DNA of 39,241 nt from NCBI GenBank assembly GCA_902776765.1, contig CACYRP010000045.1, forward strand, positions 1 to 39,241, read 5' to 3'. The notes under the pieces were generated by a model, which saw only the letters and a list, made by a program, of their open reading frames with translations, did no database searches and had not been told where the DNA came from. Shown one piece after another: positions 25,183 through 36,220 of this stretch (position 1 is its first letter; each line of letters starts with the position of its first letter). The position numbers and the translations under genes are program-made. This DNA comes from Fibrobacter succinogenes (GTDB lineage Bacteria; Fibrobacterota; Fibrobacteria; Fibrobacterales; Fibrobacteraceae).

Positions 25183-26919
25183 TTACTTTGCCATTCCATT
25201 GACTCTGAACGTTTTCCCGTTGGCCCGTTTGAAATATACTCCTGCGCTGTTGCCGGTTTTGCCGAAGTCCACAAAATAGCGGTTCGCAGAAGTTGCTTGC
25301 GGTTGCTCAACTCGGCGAGCTCCGATTGTCGTTGGACCGATTTCAACTTTGCCGACTTTTAAATTTTCGTCCGTCCAGCCGATGTAATCGATGTTGGCCA
25401 TGCCTTTTTTCGAAATGCTTGTAAACTTGAGCTCGCTGTAACCTGCGGGCAATTCGACCTCGATGGCTTGCAATTTCCATTCCGTCCAGCTGCCGGTCGG
25501 TTCCATGCTCCCGTCTGCAAGCAAAGTCATGTCGCCTGCAGTGATGCTGTATTCGCGTGTGGAGCCGTCACCATTGGCGAAACTGATGAACAAAGTGTAT
25601 TTGCCTTCTTTCATTGCCGTCATGCCGTAAGTCACGTAGCTTCCGGTTGAGTTATCAACGTTGGCGTATCCTTCGCCTACAAAACCGGTGTTAGTCGTTT
25701 CCTTGACACCTTGAATGTCGATAAAGTCAACGCCGTCAATGAATGTTTTGCAAGTGTCGTTTCCGCACATGGCCGGTGGTGGCGGGGGAGGAACGTAATT
25801 GTCGTCCATCTTGGCGAGTGCTTCGAGGTATGCATTTTCGGTGCTTAAAATGGCAGAGCCGTAGTCGCCTGCCCACTGGTAGCCTTTGCGACGTTCTTCG
25901 CTGATTTTCATGAAGTCCTGCGTCTTGGTGCTAGCACCATCGCGGTCGCAAAAGAAGTAGTTGTCGTTGTTGACTTCGTAAAAGCGGAACCACAGCGATG
26001 AACCCGCCTTGTCCACGACACCTGCGGTTTTGCTAAAAGCTTTGTCTTTTAGTTTGTTCTTCTTGTACCAAGCGATTGCGCCTTTGACCGCCTTCTGGAT
26101 TGCTTCGTTTTGGTCTGGCCAATTCATCAAGAACCACACAACGCCCATGGATTCGTTGCCGGATTTGCTTGGCAGTTCGTAGGCGCGTGCGCCTACGGGG
26201 GCGAGGCTGTTGGTGTCGTGCTGGGCGCACCACACCGTGAGTTTTCCGTCGTTTACTATTTGCGCCTTGAGCAAATAGTCGATGGCTTTGTTCAGTGCGG
26301 ACTTCATCTTGCTTCGTGTGGCATCGTCGATGATGTCTGAGTCAAAAGGCGATGATGAATTTGCAATGTCCATCATGGTGACCATCGCTCGGATCATGGC
26401 GTTGTCGTTTAGCGTAATCTGGTCACTGTAATTCCCGCGCTTGGGCCAGACTTGCGGAAGTCCGCCTTTGGAACGTTGCATGGTCAAAAGGAAATTGAGT
26501 GCTTTGTTGAAACTGGTTTTAAATGCGGCCTTGTAACTCGAATTCGTCGTTTCCTTGTAGCGCACGGCGAGGAGGCGCATTTCCTGGATAGTGGCGTTGT
26601 TGTCGATAGTGCCGAGGTCGGCCCCGCCCTGTGCACGCCATTCGGATTTTTGACCGCCGCCATACGCGCTTTTATACTTGTCGGCCATGGCTTTGTAAAA
26701 ACCGCCGTTTGCGATTTGCCAAGTGGTCATGTTGTAGGTGTACTGGTCGATATCCATGCCGCTTGCGGCGTTTGTCAGCTCCGAATAGCCGCGATAACTG
26801 TTGATTTTAGAAACTGCAGTTGCCGGTGGTGTGTAACTTGCCGCAAATGAATAACAGGCGACTGACAATGTCGCACAAAAAAGCCTGTAATTGACAATTC
26901 CAAACCCGAAATTCTTCAT
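25183..26919 (-). CDS. Secreted pectate lyase, PL10 family
   Basis: Cleaves polygalacturonate by beta-elimination; 578 residues. A signal peptide (about 1-27, SVACYSFAA) is followed by the PL10 (alpha/alpha) domain (about 60-385): GGWYK-like segment NGGFYKAMADKY, LGTIDNNATIQEMRLLA, RSKGGLPQVWPKRGNYSDQI and TLNDNAMIRAMVTMMDI. Later landmarks are LTVWCAQHD, ARAYELPSKSGNESMG and FRFYEVNNDNYFFCDRDG. A proline linker (VPPPPPPA, about 392-399) leads to a CBM35-like module with VDFIDIQGVKETTNTGF and ANIDYIGWTDENL. The end (RYFVDFGKTGNSAGVYFK) is a short tail similar to sorting domains but only about 35 residues. AAAGGG supports the ATG at 26919. First gene of the pectin operon. Confidence 0.92.
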   Translation of the reverse strand: MKNFGFGIVNYRLFCATLSVACYSFAASYTPPATAVSKINSYRGYSELTNAASGMDIDQYTYNMTTWQIANGGFYKAMADKYKSAYGGGQKSEWRAQGGADLGTIDNNATIQEMRLLAVRYKETTNSSYKAAFKTSFNKALNFLLTMQRSKGGLPQVWPKRGNYSDQITLNDNAMIRAMVTMMDIANSSSPFDSDIIDDATRSKMKSALNKAIDYLLKAQIVNDGKLTVWCAQHDTNSLAPVGARAYELPSKSGNESMGVVWFLMNWPDQNEAIQKAVKGAIAWYKKNKLKDKAFSKTAGVVDKAGSSLWFRFYEVNNDNYFFCDRDGASTKTQDFMKISEERRKGYQWAGDYGSAILSTENAYLEALAKMDDNYVPPPPPPAMCGNDTCKTFIDGVDFIDIQGVKETTNTGFVGEGYANVDNSTGSYVTYGMTAMKEGKYTLFISFANGDGSTREYSITAGDMTLLADGSMEPTGSWTEWKLQAIEVELPAGYSELKFTSISKKGMANIDYIGWTDENLKVGKVEIGPTTIGARRVEQPQATSANRYFVDFGKTGNSAGVYFKRANGKTFRVNGMAK

Positions 26920-26954
26920 AAATACCCTTTAGAAGAGTTTTTATCCACACCACA

Positions 26955-26981
26955 TCTATAATTTATATTCTGACGGGTCAA
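26955..26981 (-). promoter_or_regulatory. Candidate promoter of the pectin operon
   Basis: On the minus strand TTGACC (26981-26976) and TATAGA (26960-26955) are 15 bp apart, about 36 bp upstream of the pectate lyase start. The spacing is short, so confidence is moderate. Confidence 0.4.
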
Positions 26982-27285
26982 TATTTGTTAAGAAATGCTT
27001 TTTAAACATTGAATTTTTGACAACGAATGTAGGTTTCGTATAGGCTCAGCGACATCGCTCAGTCCTGAATGCCTGCAAACTGTCGTTTGCGACACTCCTT
27101 TTGTACACTACCGCGATGAATTGCCTTTGGCCGACGCTTCTTCTTGCATTTTTATAATACAGTGTGTGTTATATAGAAATAAATTTTTTGATAAAAAATA
27201 AAAAACTTCAAAATTTTACAAAAAATCTTGATTTCGTGTAGTAAAACCTATTGCGGTTGCTTTGAAATAAATTTACTTTATAGGC
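26982..27285. other. Intergenic interval between divergent genes
   Basis: No gene is seen. GCAAAC-tgtc-GTTTGC (about 27075-27090) is a small hairpin followed by GACACTCCTTTT, a word also found inverted at the terminator near 32042. From 27150 to 27285 the DNA is very A/T-rich (TATAATACAG, TTATATAG) and probably holds the promoter of the TIGR02147 gene. Confidence 0.5.
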
Positions 27286-28107
27286 ATGAAGCCGATTACA
27301 GATTATCAAAATTACCGTGAGTTTATGTGCGATTATTACGAAGAACGCAAGCGGACTTCTGTGTTCTCATGGCGCGAATTTTCGCATTTAGCTGGGTTTA
27401 CCTCGTCCAATTATATCCAGCTTGTTTGCAATGGAAAAAGCCGCTTGAGCAAAAATGGTATAGAGCAGGTTGCTCGTGCTATGGAACTCGATGGAGTGGA
27501 TCGCGATTATTTTCGCGCAATGGTGTGTTTTGGAGATGCTCGAAGTGACGAAAAGAAAATGCAGGCGTTTAACGAAATGCAAAAAATCGCAAAAGAGAAT
27601 CATTTGCGGGTCGTTGATGCCGAGGCGTTCAAGTACTTTGAATCGTGGGTGAATCCCGTGATTCGCGAACTGGCCCCGATGATGCCGGGCGCAAAACCGT
27701 TAGAACTTGCGCACCAGTGCTATCCGGTTGTGAGTGCGGCCGAAGTGCGCCATTCGCTGGATTTTATGTGCCATGCGGATTTCCTGAAAAAAGTCGGCGA
27801 AGATACTTATGAGCAGACCGAAAAAATTGTGACGGGTTCTTCCGAGGCGATTCCTTTAGCGTTGCGCTCCATGAACCGCCAAATGTCGAAGTTTGCGACG
27901 GATGCCATTGATGAAATTCCGCCCGAAAAACGCCATATTGCCGGTGTGACGCTTGGCATGTCCGAAGCTACCTACAAATGGGTGGTGCAAAAGCTTGAAA
28001 TGCTCAGGCAACAGGTGGTTGCCATTGCTGCCAAAGAAAAAGATTATGATAAAGTTTATCGATTGAATTTACAGTTGTTCCCATTAACGAAAGGGATGGA
28101 GGAGTGA
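27286..28107 (+). CDS. TIGR02147-family protein (Fibrobacter paralogous family, probable regulator)
   Basis: 273 residues. The N-terminus has the family's opening (ITDYQNYREFMCDYYEERKRT) and a helix-turn-helix-like region (FSWREFSHLAGFTSSNYIQ, then GKSRLSKNGIEQVARAMEL), resembling a phage-repressor-type domain. The C-terminal part (about 100-265) is the helical TIGR02147/DUF4423-type domain (YFESWVNPVIREL, EEIPPEKRHIAGVTLGMS-like stretch). The family is greatly expanded in Fibrobacter and is usually followed by a gene for a surface or lipoprotein. Here a lipoprotein gene starts one base after its stop, so the two are surely co-expressed. A DNA-binding regulatory role is inferred from the fold. 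Confidence 0.88.
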   Translation: MKPITDYQNYREFMCDYYEERKRTSVFSWREFSHLAGFTSSNYIQLVCNGKSRLSKNGIEQVARAMELDGVDRDYFRAMVCFGDARSDEKKMQAFNEMQKIAKENHLRVVDAEAFKYFESWVNPVIRELAPMMPGAKPLELAHQCYPVVSAAEVRHSLDFMCHADFLKKVGEDTYEQTEKIVTGSSEAIPLALRSMNRQMSKFATDAIDEIPPEKRHIAGVTLGMSEATYKWVVQKLEMLRQQVVAIAAKEKDYDKVYRLNLQLFPLTKGMEE

Positions 28108-28108
28108 A

Positions 28109-29626
28109 ATGAAAAAACTGGATAAAATAATCATGACGGGAGTTGCCGCTCTCTTGATGTCATGTTCGGATGATGCTATTTCGGGTGCAACCACCGAACC
28201 GAGCACTGTAGCACTGACAGAAGAGCAGAAAGCTATTTTGGCAAGGTCGCTCATCTCTTTGGCGGATCCATCGATGGCGGATTCGTTAAATGCGATGTTT
28301 GATTCTTTAAACGCATCTTTTGGTTCTGATGTCAATAGAATTTATTTTGATTATATCAATACGCTCCCGTTGAGTATAAAGAATGGACGGGTTTACAGTT
28401 ATCCATCCAAGGATGGGCGCAAGGTTTGTGATGTCGTGACCTTCACGAAGGAATCGGGAATAGAGCGAAATGGCGTGTTGCTTTCAACATCGTATGATGA
28501 ATATGATCACGATTGTTATCACAAGTACGATCCGAGTAAGAAATGTTCAGCAGGGGAAGCTGATGTGGACTATTTCTATACACATCGTAACGAAACCATC
28601 GAAGCCACTAAAATAGTCGATGTTGATGGAGTCCCTGTCGTCATCAGTACTATGGGATCAAGGAAGATGCGAAATAGTTTTTGGGGATATGGTGTTTCTT
28701 GTGGCGAGACATTGAATCGGTTCAAGCAGTCTTGCCGCGATGCGAATGGTCTCTTTTGGGATTTTGGAGATGGGTGCAGCCAAGAAGACTTGGAATTGGT
28801 TTGTGCCTCTTTCATTCCAGAGGAACAAGCATGGTATGATGTCTTGAACACTTATACCGCACAATATAAAAACCATTGCAATGAAGATTCCGTAAATTAC
28901 GCTCCATATGATGATGAAAATTATGTTTGGGTCAATCCTTATACAAATCAAACCTATTTGGATAGTTTGAATAGAGTCGCTTTTGCGGAAAGAGATTGGG
29001 CTAATACGTTAAAGCGTTCAACGAATGCTTACAAGTGGCAGTTCTCGATAATTGATAGTACAATCAGGACTGCTTTAAATGGTTCTGGTACATATCTGAC
29101 ATATAAAGAATATCCTGAACTTAGTGGTTATTTGGGGATAGGTTATAATACGCTACCGGATTCTCCTGTTGCAGATGCGTATCGCAAAGAAGGCGTTTAT
29201 GTACTGCCAGATTCATTGCTAACAACATTCTTCCCCAAGTTGGCTGAATATCCGGGCCGTTTGGATGAATTTAGGACATATCGTTCTTCGAGAAATTCCG
29301 TTTACTATCTCGTTGTTCTGAAAGACGTTGGCGCCAAGGGACATCTTCTGAATCAGATTTGGTCTGATGGAATTTATGTGACGGATATCGTGAAAAGCGG
29401 AAATAGCTGCCCTGAAGATACGACGGTTCATTATTCTATGATATTGTTGGCGGATTCACCGGATTGGGATATTTTGGATCGACCCATTATAAAAACAACT
29501 TATGCGAGCGACAAGTGGAATTGCGACAAGCCGGAAACTCTTACAAAAATAGAGCCGTACGGTGAGTGGATTATCTCTACGATGTACAATTATGACGAAT
29601 ATGTAAAACTGTTTGGTAAAGAATAA
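28109..29626 (+). CDS. Putative lipoprotein, partner of the TIGR02147 regulator
   Basis: 505 residues with a lipoprotein signal peptide (MKKLDKIIMTGVAALLMSC, lipidated Cys19). The mature part is rich in Y, D and N with several cysteines (for example SYDEYDHDCYHKYDPSKKC, GVSCGETLNRFKQSC, GDGCSQEDLELVC), suggesting disulphides and a periplasmic or surface location. No enzyme motif is seen. GGAGGAG immediately precedes the ATG and the upstream stop is one base away, so translation is coupled to the TIGR02147 gene. Lipoproteins of this kind paired with TIGR02147 proteins appear specific to Fibrobacter; function unknown. Confidence 0.82.
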   Translation: MKKLDKIIMTGVAALLMSCSDDAISGATTEPSTVALTEEQKAILARSLISLADPSMADSLNAMFDSLNASFGSDVNRIYFDYINTLPLSIKNGRVYSYPSKDGRKVCDVVTFTKESGIERNGVLLSTSYDEYDHDCYHKYDPSKKCSAGEADVDYFYTHRNETIEATKIVDVDGVPVVISTMGSRKMRNSFWGYGVSCGETLNRFKQSCRDANGLFWDFGDGCSQEDLELVCASFIPEEQAWYDVLNTYTAQYKNHCNEDSVNYAPYDDENYVWVNPYTNQTYLDSLNRVAFAERDWANTLKRSTNAYKWQFSIIDSTIRTALNGSGTYLTYKEYPELSGYLGIGYNTLPDSPVADAYRKEGVYVLPDSLLTTFFPKLAEYPGRLDEFRTYRSSRNSVYYLVVLKDVGAKGHLLNQIWSDGIYVTDIVKSGNSCPEDTTVHYSMILLADSPDWDILDRPIIKTTYASDKWNCDKPETLTKIEPYGEWIISTMYNYDEYVKLFGKE

Positions 29627-29670
29627 CCACCTTTCATTATCACTTCAAAAATAAACGCTATCAGGAGGAG

Positions 29671-29706
29671 GGCCGTCCCCGCAAAAGTGGGGATGGCCTT
29701 ATTTTT
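29671..29706 (+). terminator. Terminator after the TIGR02147/lipoprotein operon
   Basis: GGCCGTCCCC (29671-29680) pairs with GGGGATGGCC (29689-29698) with one G-U, followed by TTATTTTTT. Confidence 0.9.
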
Positions 29707-29716
29707 TCTATCTTAG

Positions 29717-31987
<2,271 letters not shown>

Positions 31988-31991
31988 CAAC

Positions 31992-32206
31992 ATGTCATTC
32001 CCGCCTCCGAGCGGGAACCTCCGTTTCGTATCAAAAAAAAAGGAGTGTCGCAGAAATGCGCACTCCTTTTTTGCTTCGCTGTGAAAATGTAAACTCAAGA
32101 CTTTACTGGATGGGGCGAAGCCCCAACTCTTTGGCTCGGTTATGCCCATGCAAGCATGGGCGCAACTCTCGCTTTCTGAGTAGTCTTCACTTCGTTCAGG
32201 ATGACG
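31992..32206. repeat. Cluster of intergenic hairpins and repeat copies
   Basis: In order: TTCCCGC-ctccga-GCGGGAA (31998-32017), the icd terminator, TGGGGC-gaa-GCCCCA (32111-32125), GCCCATG-caag-CATGGGC (32144-32161) and a reverse copy of the GTCATCCTGAACGAAGTGAA repeat (32184-32206). No gene is seen in this 222-bp gap. Confidence 0.7.
32038..32072 (+). terminator. Terminator of icd
   Basis: AAGGAGTG (32040-32047) pairs with CACTCCTT (32061-32068) and, past one bulged T, CGCA-gaaa-TGCG closes the loop. TTTT follows on the plus strand and A-run/T-run symmetry allows function from both sides. Confidence 0.88.
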
Positions 32207-32209
32207 TCT

Positions 32210-33988
32210 TTAAAACTGGCCGCGGCTGCCGTTGATGATCCATTGGCAGAGTGCTGTAATCCCATCGTAGTCGGGGAGCGTCTGGACAAAGTTTCTGGAC
32301 TTGCTGCGTTCGATGAAATTGCGCCAGACCATCTCGTTTTTACCATTGAGCCCCAGGTGTTCTTCAATGGCACCTCGCGTCCAAACCCAAATGCCTTGGT
32401 CGCAAAGCTTCTCGTGGATATTCCTGATGGGGCGTTCGGCTTCGGGCATGGATGCCATCATGGCGTACGCTGTTGATGCGCTTATGTTGCTGTGCTTGTT
32501 GACGGGGAGGCCGTTCACCAAGCGCAAATGGTTGTGGCAGGCGAGCTCGCGGAACAAGTTACGGCACTCGGTAATATCCGGGTCGTTGGCGCTCAAGAAT
32601 CCATCGCGAGTCGCTGTTGTAAACGCATAGTCCAAATCGACGATGGCTCGTACGGGAATGTCCATCGCGCTTAAAACCTGCATGCTCTTTCGGGTATTGC
32701 TTACACCGCCCTGACGCACGAGCGCACATTTAATAAGCGCAAATGATTGCCCGGTAATGCGCTCGAAAAGGGCGGGTAGCACACGCCATTCTGTTTTACC
32801 TTCGGTGAGCAGCACGTAGTCGGCAAACAAAAGTTCATTGCTGTTAGACAAACTAAACAGCATTTGCAGCTGGCTCGGTGCATCTTTCACGACTTGGCGA
32901 ACGGCATCTTCCATTCGCTTGCGCATGAACGTGCCGCGTTCCCTGTTCTTGCGAATCAAGAGGGACGTGCTCACGTCTTCACTGGTGACCATCTGTGCGG
33001 AGTGCGTTGCGAAAATAACTTGGTAGCCTTCGTTCGATAGATTCTTCAGCGCCACGCGCACGAGTTCAACCGCTTGCGGGTGCAAGAACAGTTCTGGCGA
33101 GTCGATTAGTAAAAGTTTGCGGCTTAGATAATGATTGTTGTGGTGCTTCTTTATTTCGGCGAGGTAACGGACCAGTGCCATTTGGATGGCTCGTTGCGAA
33201 CCAGCGCCCATGCGCGAAATGTCTCGCTCGAAACCGTCATCTTCGTCGACGACCTTAATCGTTGCGCTCTTGAGGAATGTTTCAAGAGTTGGCACGGGAA
33301 TGTCGAGTTCCACTTTAACGCTTGGAAATAGCGGGCGCAGAGCTGCGTTGACTTCTTTGTCGAAAGCTTGGATTTCGTCAGCTCGCTTGTCGCTTCCGGG
33401 GGCGAGCAATTCCGTAAATTGTTCGATAACTTGACTTAATTCGCCACCGAATTTGCGTTCGAGCGGCTTGAAAATTTCGTGCATCAACTTTGTGTAGGCG
33501 TTGTTCCCTTCAAAATCCCAAATAGCGATGGATTCCGGGAATATGCGGTTGAACGCTGTTATAAAGCGGTCGTTGACGCGGACCCAATCTTTGCCTTTCC
33601 GTTTGCCGTTAGTAGGGCTGAATGCCCAAAATTCAATGTTGCCTGGGAGTTCACCCGGAATGCGCTGGACTTTCTTGACGCGGAGTGTGGTGCCCGACAG
33701 GTACGGCATGAGTTCAGCCGCTTTTTCGTCGCCAAGTCGGTTCAAAATTTGTTCTGTAATACCCTCAAAAATCCCTTCGGCTTCGACGGGATGGTTCGGG
33801 TCGTCAAAATACGAGATATCTAGCGAAAAATGAGCCAATAACCAACGAATACCCATTAAAATATTCGTTTTTCCGGCGTTGTTGTAACCAATTAAAGCGG
33901 TAAAATCACTAAGCGGAAACGTCTCGCGCTGTATGGAGCGGAGATTTGAAATCGTAATTCGGGACAATCTAAGTGCTTGCGGCTGCAT
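32210..33988 (-). CDS. OLD-family ATP-dependent endonuclease (AAA ATPase + Toprim)
   Basis: 592 residues. The ABC/SMC-like ATPase half has Walker A GYNNAGKT (34-41), signature-like GAGSQR (261-266), Walker B LLLIDSPELFLHP (292-303) and a following H-loop FATHS (326-330). The C-terminal Toprim domain shows LLTEGKTEWRVLP with E397 and AIVDLDYAF with D451 and D453, the metal-binding acids. This is the architecture of overcoming-lysogenization-defect (OLD) nucleases. No UvrD-like helicase gene follows, so it is a stand-alone, class 1-like member rather than a Gabija GajA. The last ~100 residues are less conserved. It lies between housekeeping genes and has no obvious partner. A role in DNA repair or phage defence is inferred from the family. 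Confidence 0.9.
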   Translation of the reverse strand: MQPQALRLSRITISNLRSIQRETFPLSDFTALIGYNNAGKTNILMGIRWLLAHFSLDISYFDDPNHPVEAEGIFEGITEQILNRLGDEKAAELMPYLSGTTLRVKKVQRIPGELPGNIEFWAFSPTNGKRKGKDWVRVNDRFITAFNRIFPESIAIWDFEGNNAYTKLMHEIFKPLERKFGGELSQVIEQFTELLAPGSDKRADEIQAFDKEVNAALRPLFPSVKVELDIPVPTLETFLKSATIKVVDEDDGFERDISRMGAGSQRAIQMALVRYLAEIKKHHNNHYLSRKLLLIDSPELFLHPQAVELVRVALKNLSNEGYQVIFATHSAQMVTSEDVSTSLLIRKNRERGTFMRKRMEDAVRQVVKDAPSQLQMLFSLSNSNELLFADYVLLTEGKTEWRVLPALFERITGQSFALIKCALVRQGGVSNTRKSMQVLSAMDIPVRAIVDLDYAFTTATRDGFLSANDPDITECRNLFRELACHNHLRLVNGLPVNKHSNISASTAYAMMASMPEAERPIRNIHEKLCDQGIWVWTRGAIEEHLGLNGKNEMVWRNFIERSKSRNFVQTLPDYDGITALCQWIINGSRGQF

Positions 33989-34311
33989 AGCTTGAAACTA
34001 TAAAAACTTTTTAAAAAAAAGTCTTTTTTGAGCGGATGGAAGCTAAAAAGTGCATTTATTAACAGTATAAATTGGAATGGATTCGCTGAAACTGCGATAA
34101 AAAGGAAAAAACACCTTAGCTGTTGGGGCTAAGGTGTTTCTTTTGGGGTTAGGAGGAGAACAAAGAGTTCTTGAACATAAAGGTATTTAATGTTGAGGTC
34201 GATTTTCGTTTTTTGAGGCTTTTCGTGTTGAAAAGTGTTGTGAAACTCTCAATGAGTCGTTGTGAATTTTCTACAATTAATGCCAAGTATGTAAAAAAGA
34301 GGTTTTGTTCC
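33989..34311. other. Divergent intergenic interval with an internal hairpin
   Basis: A/T-rich DNA between the OLD gene and the two-TM protein gene. A TATAAA near 34069 could be a -10. The ORF reading into 34312 is open from 34171, but the extra 47 residues look non-natural. A strong hairpin sits at 34109-34139 (listed separately). Confidence 0.5.
34109..34139. terminator. Orphan bidirectional terminator-like hairpin
   Basis: AAACACCTTAGC (34109-34120) pairs perfectly with GCTAAGGTGTTT (34128-34139) around seven bases. CTTTT follows on the plus strand and a T-rich tail on the minus strand. It lies upstream of two divergent genes rather than after one, so it may end a small RNA or act as a leader attenuator. 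Confidence 0.65.
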
Positions 34312-35316
34312 GTGTCGAACTTTCAAAATGAAAATGTTACGGGAATAATTTCTAGATTTCCTGGTATGAAGAAATACGCAGCTCCAGTTATTCTTTTTGT
34401 TTTGGCTTGTGCCTTAATTGTTTATCTCAAAGCAGATTTTTCAGGTTCGTCTTCGTCGTTCGATGTTAATCGGTACATGCAGACGCGCGCCAAGATTGAT
34501 TCGTTGGAAATTGCCTTGTGGAATGCTCAGGGTAATGTCGATACTCAGGTAAAAATTCGCGATGAACTTTCCAATGCTTGGGAAGATCTTTCGGCAATGC
34601 GTTCAAATACGGCAAGTGAAACAGAAACTCCCGAAGAAAATGTAGGCGGCTTTTCTGGTGGCGTATGGCTGTGGATTATCGGTGGTACGCTTTCCGTACT
34701 CCTTTGCGCTGTGATTCTTGTGCTTGTGCTTATCCACCGCAAAAAAGTGGTTGAAACTCGAATGATGGAAGCGCTCGCTAAGGCAAGAGAATCAAGTGAA
34801 ATGCCTATTATCGATGATAGCGAAACGATTTCGACAACGCGTGTCCATGCTCCCAAAAAGTCCATTATTGACGAAGCTGAAGAATTTGCGGCTAGACGTC
34901 GTGAAACGATGGAACTTCAAACGAAGTCTGGAGACGCTTCGAAGGCTGCGTTTGAAGATGAACACGGCGTTCCTGAAAATCGAATTTTGACATCTCCGTT
35001 TAATGGAAAGACGGTGCTTCGCCCGACAGCAAGAGAACGTATTACTTCGGCAATGCAGTCGCTTTCTGATGTGCTGCACCACGACCGTACAAAGGTTCGC
35101 GCCAAGGAACAAACCCCACCAAGACCCGAAGTTGTAGCTACGGCTGTAGCCCATCCGCTTGAAATGAACCGATTCGATCGTGAATCGTCGGTGAATAGCA
35201 AAGTCTTGCAGATGTCCCGCAGGGGCTTCCCGGCTTCGGCAATTGCTTCGAAGCTTAAGATTCCTCAGGCGAAGGTCGAAGCTGTTATTAAGGAAGCTGT
35301 AGAAGCAGGTAACTGA
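34312..35316 (+). CDS. Two-TM membrane protein with coiled linker and C-terminal HTH-like (DUF6115-type) helix pair
   Basis: About 334 residues from a GTG at 34312 (AGAGG about ten bases upstream); ATG at 34366 is an alternative start. The first TM segment is PVILFVLACALIVYL, followed by a short external coiled stretch (RAKIDSLEIALWNAQ) and a second TM (WLWIIGGTLSVLLCAVILVLVLI). The cytoplasmic part is charged and probably disordered. The final 35 residues, with VLQMSRRGFPASAIASKLKI and PQAKVEAVIKEA, look like a helix-turn-helix of the DUF6115 type. Its stop overlaps the truA start by one base (TGATG), so it is coupled with truA. The function is unknown. It could be an anchored regulator, by analogy with membrane-bound HTH proteins. 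Confidence 0.75.
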   Translation: MSNFQNENVTGIISRFPGMKKYAAPVILFVLACALIVYLKADFSGSSSSFDVNRYMQTRAKIDSLEIALWNAQGNVDTQVKIRDELSNAWEDLSAMRSNTASETETPEENVGGFSGGVWLWIIGGTLSVLLCAVILVLVLIHRKKVVETRMMEALAKARESSEMPIIDDSETISTTRVHAPKKSIIDEAEEFAARRRETMELQTKSGDASKAAFEDEHGVPENRILTSPFNGKTVLRPTARERITSAMQSLSDVLHHDRTKVRAKEQTPPRPEVVATAVAHPLEMNRFDRESSVNSKVLQMSRRGFPASAIASKLKIPQAKVEAVIKEAVEAGN

Positions 35317-36068
35317 TGCGTTACCGCTTTCGTTGTGAATATTTAGGCAGCGCTTTTTACGGCTGGCAAGAACAAAATTGCGGAGGCAAACTCCGATTTG
35401 TAACCGTGCAGTCCACGCTCGAAGAGGCGTTGTCGATTGCCTTGCGTACGCCAATCCGCGTAACGGGGTCGGGCCGAACGGATACCGGCGTGCATGCTCG
35501 TGGGCAGTGTGTTCATTTTGATTTTGATGGCGAGTTGGATCCTGTGAAGGTTGTCCGTTCTGTCAACGGTCTCACAAAACGCCTTATCCGTATTCGCGAT
35601 TTGGAACCTTGCGCTGCTGACTTCAATGCACGATACGATGCTGTGTTGCGCTATTACCAGTACACGATTTTTACGCGTCCGGTGGCGCTGATGCGTGACT
35701 TTGGTTGGGAATGCGGCTCGCTCAATCTCGATATCGATGCGATGGGCCGCGAAGCGGCTTCTTTCCTTGGCGAACATGATTTTATTGATTTCTGTATTCC
35801 GCGAAACGATGGAAAGTCAACGCTTTGTACGTTAAGCGAATTCCGCTTGGAGCGATTGAACGACTGGAGTTGCATGTTCCATATCAAAGGGAACCGCTTT
35901 TTGCACCGCCAAGTTCGTGCGATGGTCGGGACGCTTTTTGATGTGGGGCGAGGCCGCTATCCCGAGGGGACGGTCAATCAAATTTTCGCGAAGCAGTTCA
36001 AGGGCGAACGCACATGGGCGCCCCCGCAGGGGCTCGTGCTTGAGAACGTGGAATATAGGGATTATTAG
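35316..36068 (+). CDS. truA: tRNA pseudouridine(38-40) synthase TruA
   Basis: Isomerises uridine at positions 38-40 in the tRNA anticodon stem. It is 250 residues, usual length. It opens MRYRFRCEYLGSAFYGWQEQ; the catalytic aspartate is D56 in GSGRTDTGVHARGQ. RYYQYTIFTRP and FLHRQVRAMVGTLFDVGRG are the further conserved blocks. The start codon overlaps the stop of the preceding two-TM protein by one base, so translation is coupled. No terminator-grade hairpin is directly after it; the intergenic repeat region follows. Confidence 0.95.
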   Translation: MRYRFRCEYLGSAFYGWQEQNCGGKLRFVTVQSTLEEALSIALRTPIRVTGSGRTDTGVHARGQCVHFDFDGELDPVKVVRSVNGLTKRLIRIRDLEPCAADFNARYDAVLRYYQYTIFTRPVALMRDFGWECGSLNLDIDAMGREAASFLGEHDFIDFCIPRNDGKSTLCTLSEFRLERLNDWSCMFHIKGNRFLHRQVRAMVGTLFDVGRGRYPEGTVNQIFAKQFKGERTWAPPQGLVLENVEYRDY

Positions 36069-36220
36069 AGCGGTATGGGCTATGGGCTCGGTCGCCTACG
36101 GCTCCCTTTGAGGTATGAGGTTATTGAATTAGAAATGCCCAAAGCCTTGCAGAGCAAGGCGGCCCCAAAGCGAAGCGACCTCAGAGCGAGTTTACGAGCG
36201 TGCCCAGAGCGCAAAAGCCG
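36069..36220. repeat. Intergenic repeat-rich gap between truA and pdxJ
   Basis: No gene is visible. GCCTTGC-aga-GCAAGGC (36144-36160) is a perfect hairpin. GGGCTCGGTCGCCTACGGCTC and AAGCGAAGCGACCTCAGAGC-type words suggest another family of dispersed repeats, sharing the GGCTCGGT word with 32134-32141. Confidence 0.55.
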
